Position numbers and translations under genes: made by a program. From Clostridiaceae bacterium (GTDB lineage: Bacteria; Bacillota; Clostridia; DSM-8532), in NCBI GenBank assembly GCA_012719545.1, contig JAAYAD010000078.1:92597-156596 (forward strand): 64,000 nucleotides of DNA, given 5' to 3'. Under the pieces are notes generated by a model, which worked only from the letters and a program-made list of their open reading frames with translations, had not been told where the DNA came from and did not search any database. The stretch's first letter is position 1. The number at the start of each line of letters is the position of its first letter. Positions 1-9,164 of the stretch are shown piece after piece.

Positions 1-1280
1 GCCGGCTCCATCCTTAACATCCTTATATGCTCATCATTAAGTACCTGCGGCGGATTTTTTACATAAGGATGCTCATAATCATCAGCCAGAAGGTATCTAT
101 GCCTATTAGGATCATACTTTCCCGGATCCAGGGCAAGCTCTGCTCTCACATCATTGTAATCTGATAACATTACAATTTCCACATCACTGTCCTGGGGAAC
201 GTAATTGGTATAGCCAAATATATCCATGTTGATGGCAAAGAATGCGAGGGTCAGAATAACAGCATATACCACAAATCCCTTATACGCATTAAACACCCTG
301 AAACTCTTTCTAAGAAGCATCTCGCATACGAAATAACCTATTAAGCCGCCAATAAGATAAGTAATGATAAAACCAGCCAGGTTATACTGCAAGTCAAATA
401 TGTTGACCATTATGCTGCCAAGCAATGCCGATGAGCAAAAAGTTGCGCTGTATTTAAATATGGGCTTTACCACCTTGATACTGACAACATCGGTGGCTGT
501 TTCCATATGTCTCTTCCTGTAAAGGAAAAAGCTTGACACAAGGAATATAATTCCTGCAACAAAATATGCGGCTAATAGCAGCCATTCACCCTTGTCATCT
601 CTGAAAGCTCTGAACAGTTCGGAAATCTTTAATAGGGGCGACAGGGCAAAAAGCCTTTCTCCTTTTTCGTAAAAGCCAAACAATAAATTGCTCATTACAT
701 AATTAAATACGCTTTCCAGAAAAATGGCCAGGAAATTAAAAATTAAGTAGTAGAATGTCTGGGCAGCCAAATGTCCAGTAAACATCCCCGCAAATACTGC
801 AAAGGTGTATAAAAGGAATGTCAGCACTATGTTAACCAAAAGCCAGATAAATGTATAGCTTAGGGAAGGTATCTTCAGTACTGCCTCAGCAATAAGAAAT
901 ATAACTGTGTTAAGAAGGAGCGGAAAAACAACCATAAAAAGCCCTGACAGATAGTTTGTCACAAACAGGGTATCACGGCGAATGGGCAGTGAATGAACCA
1001 TTGCAGTGCTCTTTGGAAAATGCATATAAGAAAATACTGCAAGAGCTGCAACAAGGCTGTAAAAACCAATAAAAATCGTCATGAACTCGCTGTTCTGTAA
1101 AATCGAGGTCGACAAATCCCTAATGTCAGTACTGGCGTATTCCAGACGGTGTGATATGGTATTTATAACGCCCATTATAAACAGAAACAGAAAAAATGTA
1201 TAGGAAAACGTAATGAGCCAGAATCGCTTAATATTGTTGAAGAAAACTCCTTTATTAAAGAATGATGTTTTTAACTGCAT
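1..1280 (-). CDS. ABC-2 type transporter permease (partial, runs off left edge)
   Basis: Open frame on the minus strand from ATG at 1280 (MQLKTSFFNKGVFFNNIKRFWLITFSYTFFLFLF...) through 1, multiple hydrophobic helices; overlaps the 3' end of the ATPase gene. Not in the ORF track because it is truncated by the window. Confidence 0.8.
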   Translation of the reverse strand, partial: MQLKTSFFNKGVFFNNIKRFWLITFSYTFFLFLFIMGVINTISHRLEYASTDIRDLSTSILQNSEFMTIFIGFYSLVAALAVFSYMHFPKSTAMVHSLPIRRDTLFVTNYLSGLFMVVFPLLLNTVIFLIAEAVLKIPSLSYTFIWLLVNIVLTFLLYTFAVFAGMFTGHLAAQTFYYLIFNFLAIFLESVFNYVMSNLLFGFYEKGERLFALSPLLKISELFRAFRDDKGEWLLLAAYFVAGIIFLVSSFFLYRKRHMETATDVVSIKVVKPIFKYSATFCSSALLGSIMVNIFDLQYNLAGFIITYLIGGLIGYFVCEMLLRKSFRVFNAYKGFVVYAVILTLAFFAINMDIFGYTNYVPQDSDVEIVMLSDYNDVRAELALDPGKYDPNRHRYLLADDYEHPYVKNPPQVLNDEHIRMLRMEP

Positions 1281-2151
1281 AGTTCATACCTCCCAGCTCA
1301 TAGATAAAGATTTCTTCCAGTGAAAGAGGCAGGGCATCCACTAAAAGAGGATTGAGCTTATTTACGTGTTCCATGATTTGCTGTCGCTCTCCCCTGACAA
1401 TAAGTATTAATATACGTCCGCTGGATTGCCTGTTTAGTATGTCAAGTTTGTTGATTTCTTCAGGAACCTCCCCTTCAAAGGCAATCTGGAGCTTGACTAT
1501 GTTGTTTTGCATCTCGGAAAGGCTGCGCTCCAGTATAATTCTTCCTTCATGCATAATTCCAACATGGTCGCACACATCCTCAAGCTCCCTTAAATTATGG
1601 GAAGATACAAATACGGTCATGTTTCTTTCTGCCACGTCCTGCAAGAGAACACTCCAAACCTTTCGTCTCATAACAGGATCAAGCCCGTCAACTGGTTCAT
1701 CCAATATCATAATGTCAGGCCTTAGGCAAATTCCCAGCCAGAATGCGGCCTGTTTTTGCATACCGCGGGACAGGCGCTTAAGTCTTTTCTTCGGGTCAAT
1801 TGGAAATACTTCTCTAAGCTTTGTAAATCTTTCTTCGTCAAAGACGGGGTAAATGGACTTGTAGTATTTTTTCATGTCCAGAATGGTAGCCTGCGGGAAG
1901 AAATAAATATCATCGGGAATATAGGCAATCTTTGACTTTAATTTAACATTTTCAAATACTGGCTCGCCGTCAATGGTGATAGAACCTTCATCAGGTATCA
2001 TAATACCAGTCAAATGCTTTATCAAAGTGGTTTTACCTGCGCCATTGGGTCCTACCAGGCCATAAACTGACCCTTTTTTCACGCTGGAATTAACGCCATT
2101 CAGCGCAAAAAATCCGTCAAAGGACTTTTTTAACCCTTTTATTTCAATCAT
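1255..2151 (-). CDS. ABC transporter ATP-binding protein (YtrB-like)
   Basis: Walker A GPNGAGKTT, signature LSRGMQKQ, Walker B IMILDEP. Confidence 0.93.
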   Translation of the reverse strand: MIEIKGLKKSFDGFFALNGVNSSVKKGSVYGLVGPNGAGKTTLIKHLTGIMIPDEGSITIDGEPVFENVKLKSKIAYIPDDIYFFPQATILDMKKYYKSIYPVFDEERFTKLREVFPIDPKKRLKRLSRGMQKQAAFWLGICLRPDIMILDEPVDGLDPVMRRKVWSVLLQDVAERNMTVFVSSHNLRELEDVCDHVGIMHEGRIILERSLSEMQNNIVKLQIAFEGEVPEEINKLDILNRQSSGRILILIVRGERQQIMEHVNKLNPLLVDALPLSLEEIFIYELGGMNYAVKNIIL

Positions 2152-2527
2152 GCTTTAATCCTCCTTGAAGTAAGGTGTTGCGGACAAAATCCAGGATCTG
2201 TTCTGCCGGTATTCCTAAAAAGTTCAGCTCAGTAACGGTATCTTTGAGTATTGAATACAGTTCCTCAATCTTTTTGGGATCCAGGTTTTTTGGCGCGGGC
2301 GCAACAAAATTGCCCCTTCCTGGCACAGTGTAGATAAAGCCTTCGGACTCAAGCTCCCGGTATGCCTTTTGAATAGTATTTGGGTTAATGGAAGTCATTT
2401 GGGAAAGCTCCCTTATGGACGGAAGCTTTTCGTCCTGTTTTAAGGCACCTGTAATAATCAGCTGCTTAATATTGTCTCTGATTTGTTCAAATATGGGTTT
2501 TGGACTTCTGACGTCAACTACTATGAT
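2144..2527 (-). CDS. GntR family (YtrA subfamily) transcriptional regulator; probable non-ATG start
   Basis: The frame extends upstream of the track ORF (2398) as I-I-V-V-D-V-R-S-P-K-P-I-F-E-Q-I-R-D-N-I-K-Q-L-I-I-T-G-A-L-K..., completing the winged-HTH. In-frame TAA lies just upstream; only ATT/ATC/ATA/GTA/GTT codons are available as start after a GGGGGAGGG Shine-Dalgarno. Confidence 0.8.
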   Translation of the reverse strand: MIVVDVRSPKPIFEQIRDNIKQLIITGALKQDEKLPSIRELSQMTSINPNTIQKAYRELESEGFIYTVPGRGNFVAPAPKNLDPKKIEELYSILKDTVTELNFLGIPAEQILDFVRNTLLQGGLKHD

Positions 2528-2572
2528 AGTAATCCCTCCCCCTTAAAGTCCTATAAAAAAATCCAAAAGCAC

Positions 2573-2605
2573 AATAAGTGTACTATGTATGATAGTACAC
2601 TTATT
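2573..2605. promoter_or_regulatory. Perfect inverted-repeat operator (14-bp arms, 5-bp centre), probable GntR/YtrA binding site
   Basis: AATAAGTGTACTAT-GTATG-ATAGTACACTTATT, abutting the -10 of the GntR-ABC operon promoter. Confidence 0.8.
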
Positions 2606-2631
2606 ATATATAACTAATTTTTTCCTGTCAA
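2603..2631 (-). promoter_or_regulatory. SigA-type promoter of the GntR-ABC operon
   Basis: Minus strand TTGACA-17 nt-TATAAT, overlapping the operator at the -10. Confidence 0.8.
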
Positions 2632-2676
2632 GTATAATATACGAAATGTAAAAAAGATAATGAGGGGAAATTTATA

Positions 2677-3942
2677 TCAGCGGTGAGCTTTAATGGGCCT
2701 AAAGCCTGTACCGTCACAGGCGCTGCAAACTTCTGTAAAGCTCTTGTACAGGGGCTGGCGAATTTTTTTCCTTGTGATTTCCACTAATCCCAGCTCGGTC
2801 ATGCCCATAACCACGGTATGGGTTTTATCCTCCTTTACAAGATCTCTGAGAGTCTGAACTACCTGTTCCCGGTGTTCTTTTTTATGCATATCAATAAAAT
2901 CAACTATTATAATTCCGCTTAAATTACGGAGGCGAATCTGGTGAGCAATGCTTTTTGCAGCCTCAAGATTTATTTTTAGTGCCGTATCCTCAAGGTCCAA
3001 CTTTCCGACAAATTTGCCGCTGTTCACATCAATAACCGTTAGTGCCTCGGTGTAGTCAAAAATAAGATAAGCTCCGCTTTTAAGCCATACTTTTCGTGAC
3101 AGGGCTTCAAGAAGTGCGCTTTCCACATTATAATAGGAAAACATATCATAGTCCCTTGTAAAATACTGCACCTTAGGTTTTAGTTCGGGAGATGTGTCCT
3201 CAAGAATGGAAATTATTTTTTCATATTCCTTTAGATCATTTACTATAAAACGGTTAATGTCAGGTTTTAAGTATTCTCTTACAGTTTGGGCGATTATTCC
3301 CGGCTCACCGTAAAGAAGCCTTGGAACCTTTCCCTTTCTTTCTTTGTTCAGGATGGATTCATGCAGAATTTTAAGATTTTCTATATCCTCGGAAATCACT
3401 TCATCAGGAACACCTTCAGCTGCAGTTCTGACAATTATGCCTGCATAAGGAGGCATGGAGGCCTGGGCAATCTGACGTAAGCGCTTTCTTTCTTCCTGGT
3501 CCTTAATTTTCTTTGATACTCCAAGGACATTGCTTCGGGGCATTAAAACAGAATACCTGCCGGGCAGGGACAGTCTTGTTGTAACCCTTGGCCCTTTTTC
3601 ACCCAAAGCGTCCTTGATTACCTGAACAGATATCTCCTGTCCCTGGGTAAGAAGCCTTGAGATGTCCTGATTGCTAATTAAAGTGATTTCGCCATTATCG
3701 TCATATTTGATGGGAGCTATATCTTTTACATATAAAAAAGCGTTTTTATCAAGGCCTATATCCACAAAGGCTGATTGCATGCCTTTAAGAACCCTGACAA
3801 CCTTTCCTCTGTAGATATTGCCCACAAGGCTTTTGTTTTCACGCTTCTCAATATGAATTTCCACCGGCACCCCGTCTTCCAGGATTGCCATCCTTATCTG
3901 GTTATGTCCAGAATCCAAAAGAATGTCCTTAAGCATTGGCAA
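2677..3942 (-). CDS. rng: Ribonuclease G (Rne/Rng family)
   Basis: Rne/Rng family sequence with S1-like N-terminus (VGNIYRGKVVRVLKGMQSAFVDIGL), catalytic region VIDVNSGKFVG and C-terminal CSACDGTG. Confidence 0.93.
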   Translation of the reverse strand: MPMLKDILLDSGHNQIRMAILEDGVPVEIHIEKRENKSLVGNIYRGKVVRVLKGMQSAFVDIGLDKNAFLYVKDIAPIKYDDNGEITLISNQDISRLLTQGQEISVQVIKDALGEKGPRVTTRLSLPGRYSVLMPRSNVLGVSKKIKDQEERKRLRQIAQASMPPYAGIIVRTAAEGVPDEVISEDIENLKILHESILNKERKGKVPRLLYGEPGIIAQTVREYLKPDINRFIVNDLKEYEKIISILEDTSPELKPKVQYFTRDYDMFSYYNVESALLEALSRKVWLKSGAYLIFDYTEALTVIDVNSGKFVGKLDLEDTALKINLEAAKSIAHQIRLRNLSGIIIVDFIDMHKKEHREQVVQTLRDLVKEDKTHTVVMGMTELGLVEITRKKIRQPLYKSFTEVCSACDGTGFRPIKAHR

Positions 3943-4660
3943 CCTCTAAAGGATTTTTCCACTCATTGAAAGTGGACGCGTAAAGAGCTTTCCTATGGAT
4001 GGAAATAACCCTTATATCAAGACCCGTCTCTTTTTTTATGGCTTCCATCAATAAATCAGCTCTTAAATTGCTTTCAGCCCCGGCACTTAAAAAAGCCTCA
4101 AGCTCAAAAATTCCAGATCCCTTTTTTGTGGCTGAAATGGAATATATCATTTGTCTTATGTTGGTTTGCCGCATTCCCTTTTTTGTCTTTTTCTCAACAA
4201 GGATTTCTTCCTTAGAAAGCATCCTGTATATGAGGTTTTCCATTTCTTCCTGGCTTATGTCTTCGGATGTTTCAAAAGGCACTATATACCTGGCAGCAGC
4301 AATTTGATTCATAATGTTTTCCTTGTTATTAAGCTCAACGGCTTCATGTAATCTGATGCCTTCGGGAAGCGACCTGTTCAGGGTTTCTATAAAATACTCA
4401 GGGGTTACATCCTCTTCCAAAACTATGTCGGCGTATTCAGCCTCACTTGTAAGGCCAATGGACATGGGAAGGCCAAAAACAAGCCTTTGTCTGGGGTTGA
4501 AGCCCTGAGTATATGATACATTGAGTCCTGACCTTTTCAACGCTCTTTCAAAAACTCTGAGGATATCCAAATGTGCAAGATATTTTAATCCTTCGCCTCG
4601 GGAAAATCTGAATCTTAAAGATTTCGCCATATTTATACACTCCGTCTGGTTCTTACGCAT
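3929..4660 (-). CDS. TIGR03936/DUF2344 family radical-SAM-linked protein
   Basis: RFRFSRGEGLKYLAHLDILRVFERALKRSGLNVSYTQGFNPRQRLVFGLPMSIGLTSEAEY is typical of the family; adjacent to radical SAM partner and rng. Confidence 0.87.
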   Translation of the reverse strand: MRKNQTECINMAKSLRFRFSRGEGLKYLAHLDILRVFERALKRSGLNVSYTQGFNPRQRLVFGLPMSIGLTSEAEYADIVLEEDVTPEYFIETLNRSLPEGIRLHEAVELNNKENIMNQIAAARYIVPFETSEDISQEEMENLIYRMLSKEEILVEKKTKKGMRQTNIRQMIYSISATKKGSGIFELEAFLSAGAESNLRADLLMEAIKKETGLDIRVISIHRKALYASTFNEWKNPLEVANA

Positions 4661-6492
4661 ATTCCGGTCTTATAATCCTGAGCACCGCATAAGGAGCAGC
4701 CCACTGCGCAGTTTCTTGTTAAATCCCCCTCATGGGCCTTCTCGCATTCCTTTTGCAGAAATGCCTTGCTGATACCCATGTCAATATGATCCCAGGGAAG
4801 GACCTCTGAAAATTCCCTTCTTCTGTTTGCATAGAACATGGGATCAATGCCTTCTTCCCTGAAGGCCTCCATCCATTTGTCAAAGGAGAAGAATTCATCC
4901 CAGCCGTCAAATTTGCAGCCTTTCTTCCAGGCAGTATAAATTACCCTGCCAACCTTTCTGTCTCCCCTTGCCAGTACGGCCTCAAGCATGCTCAGCTTGG
5001 CATCATGATAATTGTAGGTAATCCTGGTCAGCTTTCTGATTCTGTCCTTTAAATTATGCTGCTTTTCCATTAAGCTTTCCATGGTGTCCATGGGCTCCCA
5101 CTGAAAAGGAGTAAAAGGCTTTGGAACAAAGCAGGATGTGCTTAATGTTATCTTCAATGATTTGCCTGCATCCCCGGGAAGAGTCCTGCAGGACTCAATA
5201 AGCTTTATGCCAAGGTCGGCAATTCCGTATACATCTTCCATGGTCTCGGTGGGAAGGCCAATCATAAAATAGAGCTTTACAGAATTCCATCCCCCTGCCA
5301 CAGCAAGCTTTACAGAAGCCAAGAGATCTTCCTCGGTGACACCCTTGTTAATTACGTCCCTAAGTCTCTGGGTTCCTGCTTCGGGAGCGAAAGTTAAGCC
5401 GCTTTTTCTTACCTTTGACGCCTTTTCCATAAGGCCAAGGGTAAAATTATCAACCCTTAAGGAAGGCAATGACAAGCTTACTTTCTCTTTTTCGGTATAT
5501 TCAATAAGATTGTTGCAAAGATCAAAAAGACCAGAATAATCGCTTGTGCTTAACGAAACCAGCGAGATTTCTTCATAACCGGTTTTTTTCACCGAGGATT
5601 TTGCCTGCTCCAAAAGCTTTTCAGGGCTTTTTTCCCTGACAGGCCGGTATATGAATCCTGCCTGGCAGAACCTGCAGCCGCGTATGCAGCCTCTGAAAAG
5701 CTCCAGCATAATCCTGTCGTGAACAGTGCCTACATATGGAACAATTATATCATCGGGGAAATCAACCGAATCCATGTCTTTTATTATGCGTCTTTTAACT
5801 TTTTCGGGGATACCGCTTATATTAGGCCTTATCTCTTTAACGGTGCCGTCCTGATTATATGAAACATCGTAAAAAGAAGGTACATAGACCCCTTCAATAC
5901 GGGCGACCCGCATTAAAAACTGTTCCCTGTTTTCCCCGGATTTCTTCCAGTCCTTGTACTCATCAATTATCTCGTTTATAACTTCTTCGCCTTCACCAAT
6001 TACAAAGAAGTCAATAAAATCTGCAAGAGGCTCTGGATTACAGGCGCAGGGACCTCCGGCAAGGACAAAAGGATCCCCCTCTTTGCGATCCTTCGCAAGA
6101 ACAGGGATTCCGCCCAGATTAAGCATATTCAGTATATTGGTAAAGCTCATTTCATACTGAAGGGTAAAACCTACAAGGTCAAACTCTGAAAGTGGAGTAT
6201 ATGTCTCCAAAGTATAAAGGGGCAATCCCTTCTCTTTAAGCAAGGCTTCCATGTCTGCCCATGGGGCAAAGCATCTTTCGCAATAGGTATCTTCACGCTT
6301 ATTCAAAACATGGTAAAGGATTTTCATGCCCAAGTGGGACATGCCTATTTCATAATCATCCGGAAAGCAGAAGGCAAAACGCACATCCACATTTTCCGGG
6401 TTCTTTTTTACCATATTCCACTCGTTTCCTGTATATTTAGCAGGTTTTTCAACCTTTAAAAGAATGCTGTCATCCAAATTTACTCTCATCAC
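4633..6492 (-). CDS. TIGR03960 family B12-binding-domain/radical SAM protein
   Basis: Radical SAM motif CIRGCRFCQAG; TIGR03960-like architecture; start may be ATG at 6489. Confidence 0.88.
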   Translation of the reverse strand: MMRVNLDDSILLKVEKPAKYTGNEWNMVKKNPENVDVRFAFCFPDDYEIGMSHLGMKILYHVLNKREDTYCERCFAPWADMEALLKEKGLPLYTLETYTPLSEFDLVGFTLQYEMSFTNILNMLNLGGIPVLAKDRKEGDPFVLAGGPCACNPEPLADFIDFFVIGEGEEVINEIIDEYKDWKKSGENREQFLMRVARIEGVYVPSFYDVSYNQDGTVKEIRPNISGIPEKVKRRIIKDMDSVDFPDDIIVPYVGTVHDRIMLELFRGCIRGCRFCQAGFIYRPVREKSPEKLLEQAKSSVKKTGYEEISLVSLSTSDYSGLFDLCNNLIEYTEKEKVSLSLPSLRVDNFTLGLMEKASKVRKSGLTFAPEAGTQRLRDVINKGVTEEDLLASVKLAVAGGWNSVKLYFMIGLPTETMEDVYGIADLGIKLIESCRTLPGDAGKSLKITLSTSCFVPKPFTPFQWEPMDTMESLMEKQHNLKDRIRKLTRITYNYHDAKLSMLEAVLARGDRKVGRVIYTAWKKGCKFDGWDEFFSFDKWMEAFREEGIDPMFYANRRREFSEVLPWDHIDMGISKAFLQKECEKAHEGDLTRNCAVGCSLCGAQDYKTGICVRTRRSV

Positions 6493-6664
6493 TTAAAAGG
6501 ATGCATCAAAAGCACCCATACCTCCCAGTATAATATGTATTATGTACTATAAATCTACTTTAAATGATACCTTAAGGCATATAAAAATACAAGCACGGCA
6601 GACTTTGTGATAACTTGTACTCAGCTTTTAAATGGCATAAGTCAAATCCGGGACTTTGGGGATA

Positions 6665-6693
6665 TTGACCTTATATTTTTACCGTGCTATACT
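6665..6693 (+). promoter_or_regulatory. SigA-type promoter of the btu operon leader
   Basis: TTGACC-17 nt-TATACT immediately upstream of the riboswitch. Confidence 0.7.
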
Positions 6694-6708
6694 CAGCCAT
6701 AAAGAAAC

Positions 6709-6881
6709 ATGTGTATCTGCAAAATCTTTTTGCTGGCATCCATTGATGCCAAGGGAACGCGGATGAGATTTCCGGACTATCCCAGTAACCGTGAAGCTGA
6801 CCAAATGGCATTATGTCACTGTCGCAAGACGGGAAGACGCCAGAGTAGGATGAAGCCAAGTCGGGAGACCTGGATACACAT
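6709..6881 (+). ncRNA. Cobalamin (B12) riboswitch
   Basis: 9-bp closing helix ATGTGTATC/GATACACAT; conserved core AAGGGAACGCGGATGAGATTTCCGG..., AGTAACCGTGA and the B12-box-like GAAGCCAAGTCGGGAGACCTG; followed by a terminator and a btuF-like gene. Confidence 0.88.
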
Positions 6882-6926
6882 TATGCCTCTGGGGTTGGGA
6901 ATACATGCTTTTTTTCTGCATTTTAA

Positions 6927-6962
6927 GGCTGCTCCTCAATCCTTGAGGGAGCAGCTTTTTTG
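6927..6962 (+). terminator. Intrinsic terminator / riboswitch expression platform
   Basis: GGCTGCTCCTCAATCCTTGAGGGAGCAGCTTTTTT hairpin plus T-tract between riboswitch and btuF. Confidence 0.85.
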
Positions 6963-7021
6963 CGCTCCTTCAATTCAATTCCCATCTTGTCAGAGAGAAT
7001 TATTTTTTGAAAGGAGTCATT

Positions 7022-7990
7022 ATGAAAACACAAAAACGCATTTCTGCCATACTGGCATTTATTCTGCTGGTATTCTCTTTTGCCGGCTGCACCAATGCCG
7101 GAACCAATAATTCATCCAATACACCTGCTTCATCCATTCAAACAGAGACCCAGAAGCCTGTAACCGACAAAATTGAAGTTACCGATATGGCTGGACGCAA
7201 AATAACACTGGACAAGCCAGCCGAGAAAATTGTGGTGCTCTCTGCCGCCGACTGCGAGATTTTATACGCTATTGGTGCCGGAGACAAACTTGTTGGCCGC
7301 GGGGAATACTGTGATTATCCTGAAGAGGTTAATAGTATACCAAGCGTCGAGTCCGGCATGGAAACCAATATAGAACAGATTATAGCCCTAAACCCTCAGG
7401 TTGTGATTATGAGCAAAATGGCACAAAGCAAAGAACATGCCGAAACCCTTGAAAAAGCAGGAATCAAGGTTGTAGTATCAGATCCTCAGAACATTGAGGG
7501 CGTTTATACCGCCATAAAGCTCATTGGAACAATTGCAGGAAAAGATAAGGAAGCTGATGCAGTAATAGACAATATGAAATCAGTTTTTTCAGATATTTCT
7601 GCAAAGGCAGATAAGAATAGCGGCAAAACCATTTATTTTGAAGTATCTCCTCTTGAATTCGGCCTTTGGACCGCAGGCAAGGGAACATTTATGGACGAAC
7701 TTGCAGCAATGCTTGGCTTAACAAACGCCTTTTCAGACGTTGAAGGCTGGGCCGAGATTTCTGAAGAACAGGTCATTGAGCGTGACCCGGACTATATAGT
7801 TACCATAGCCATGTATTTCGGTGAAGGCAAAACTCCCACCGAGGAGATAATGGGAAGAAGCAGTTGGCAGAATATGAAAGCAATTAAGAACAAGGCTGTC
7901 CTTAATGTAGACTCAAATGAAATCTGCCGCCCCGGCCCAAGACTTGTAAATGCACTTACCGACATGTATAAGTTTATTTATGAGAATTAG
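7022..7990 (+). CDS. btuF: Cobalamin-type ABC transporter substrate-binding lipoprotein (BtuF-like)
   Basis: Lipobox FAGC, periplasmic-binding fold (DMAGRKITLDKPAEKIVVLSAADCEILYAIGAGDKLVGR); riboswitch context. ATG at 7022 with AAAGGAG RBS. Confidence 0.85.
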   Translation: MKTQKRISAILAFILLVFSFAGCTNAGTNNSSNTPASSIQTETQKPVTDKIEVTDMAGRKITLDKPAEKIVVLSAADCEILYAIGAGDKLVGRGEYCDYPEEVNSIPSVESGMETNIEQIIALNPQVVIMSKMAQSKEHAETLEKAGIKVVVSDPQNIEGVYTAIKLIGTIAGKDKEADAVIDNMKSVFSDISAKADKNSGKTIYFEVSPLEFGLWTAGKGTFMDELAAMLGLTNAFSDVEGWAEISEEQVIERDPDYIVTIAMYFGEGKTPTEEIMGRSSWQNMKAIKNKAVLNVDSNEICRPGPRLVNALTDMYKFIYEN

Positions 7991-8125
7991 GCATCAGGTT
8001 CCTAAAAAAACACTCTAACATTATTAACCAAAGATTATCGGCCATTATGAATATAATCCCTTTGCAATAACAAGTCAGATATTATTCTGATTCTTACATC
8101 AAAAATAAAACAACTGGAAAGAAAT

Positions 8126-9160
8126 ATGGGAAAAACAACTGAGAACATTAAATTTACAGAACATTTAATATTTATATTATCTGTCATTGCCGTAATGGTT
8201 ATGTGCGTGTGTCTTGGAAGCGTGTCAATACCATTGGCTGAGACTTTCACGGTTATATGGAACAGCATATTCGGGCTTCCCATACCCGAGGGAATGTCTC
8301 AGTCAATAATTTTATTTGTGCGCCTGCCCAGGGTTCTTAGTGTCGCACTTACCGGCGCCTCCTTATCCCTCTGCGGCTGTGCCATGCAGGGTCTTCTTCG
8401 AAATCCCCTGGCAGACGGTTCCACCCTTGGAGTATCCTCCGGAGCTTCCTTAGGAGCCGTTATCGCCATTGCCTTCGGCATAACCATTCCGGGTTTTTCT
8501 CAGGGCGGCACAATGGCGGTTGCAATGCTGTCCGCCTTTCTTTCCCTAATTTTTATTCTTTCAGTTACTTACAGGCTGGACTCTTCTCTTTCCACAAACA
8601 CCATAATACTCATGGGCATTATCTTTACCATGTTTGTAAACAGCATAATAAGTCTTGTTACGGCTATTGCAGGTGAAAAGATAAAGCCCATTGTATTCTG
8701 GACCATGGGTTCCCTCGCAGGAAGCACCTATCTTAACGTCATAGCCCTTTTGGCATCCCTCATTGTATTTGGAACTATTATTCTCATTCATTCAAGGGAG
8801 CTTAATGCTTTTGCCATAGGCGAGGATAATGCAAGGCACGTGGGAGTTAATGTAAAGAAAGTTAAAATGCTTATTCTTATATCGGTTTCAGCACTTGTGG
8901 GGGCCTGTGTATCCGTCGGGGGCAATATTGGATTTGTGGGACTTGTAATTCCACATATGGCAAGGATGATTGTGGGTCCTAACCACAAGCGCCTGCTTTT
9001 CGCATCTTTGTATGGCGGCGCAATATTTCTTATGCTTGCAGACCTTGCCGCACGCACAATCGTAAGCCCTCTGGAGCTTCCCATAGGAGTTGTTACGTCC
9101 TTCATTGGATCTGTAACCTTTGTGTATATATTCTATTTGACAAGAAAGGCAAGTAAATGA
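8126..9160 (+). CDS. btuC: FecCD/BtuC family ABC transporter permease
   Basis: Polytopic; RLPRVLSVALTGASLSLCGCAMQGLLRNPLADGSTLGVSSGASLGA motif. Confidence 0.9.
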   Translation: MGKTTENIKFTEHLIFILSVIAVMVMCVCLGSVSIPLAETFTVIWNSIFGLPIPEGMSQSIILFVRLPRVLSVALTGASLSLCGCAMQGLLRNPLADGSTLGVSSGASLGAVIAIAFGITIPGFSQGGTMAVAMLSAFLSLIFILSVTYRLDSSLSTNTIILMGIIFTMFVNSIISLVTAIAGEKIKPIVFWTMGSLAGSTYLNVIALLASLIVFGTIILIHSRELNAFAIGEDNARHVGVNVKKVKMLILISVSALVGACVSVGGNIGFVGLVIPHMARMIVGPNHKRLLFASLYGGAIFLMLADLAARTIVSPLELPIGVVTSFIGSVTFVYIFYLTRKASK

Positions 9161-9164
9161 AGCC

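Noticed and set aside
1352-1852. 166-aa plus-strand ORF
   Set aside because: Antisense to the ABC ATPase with intact Walker motifs; no independent support.
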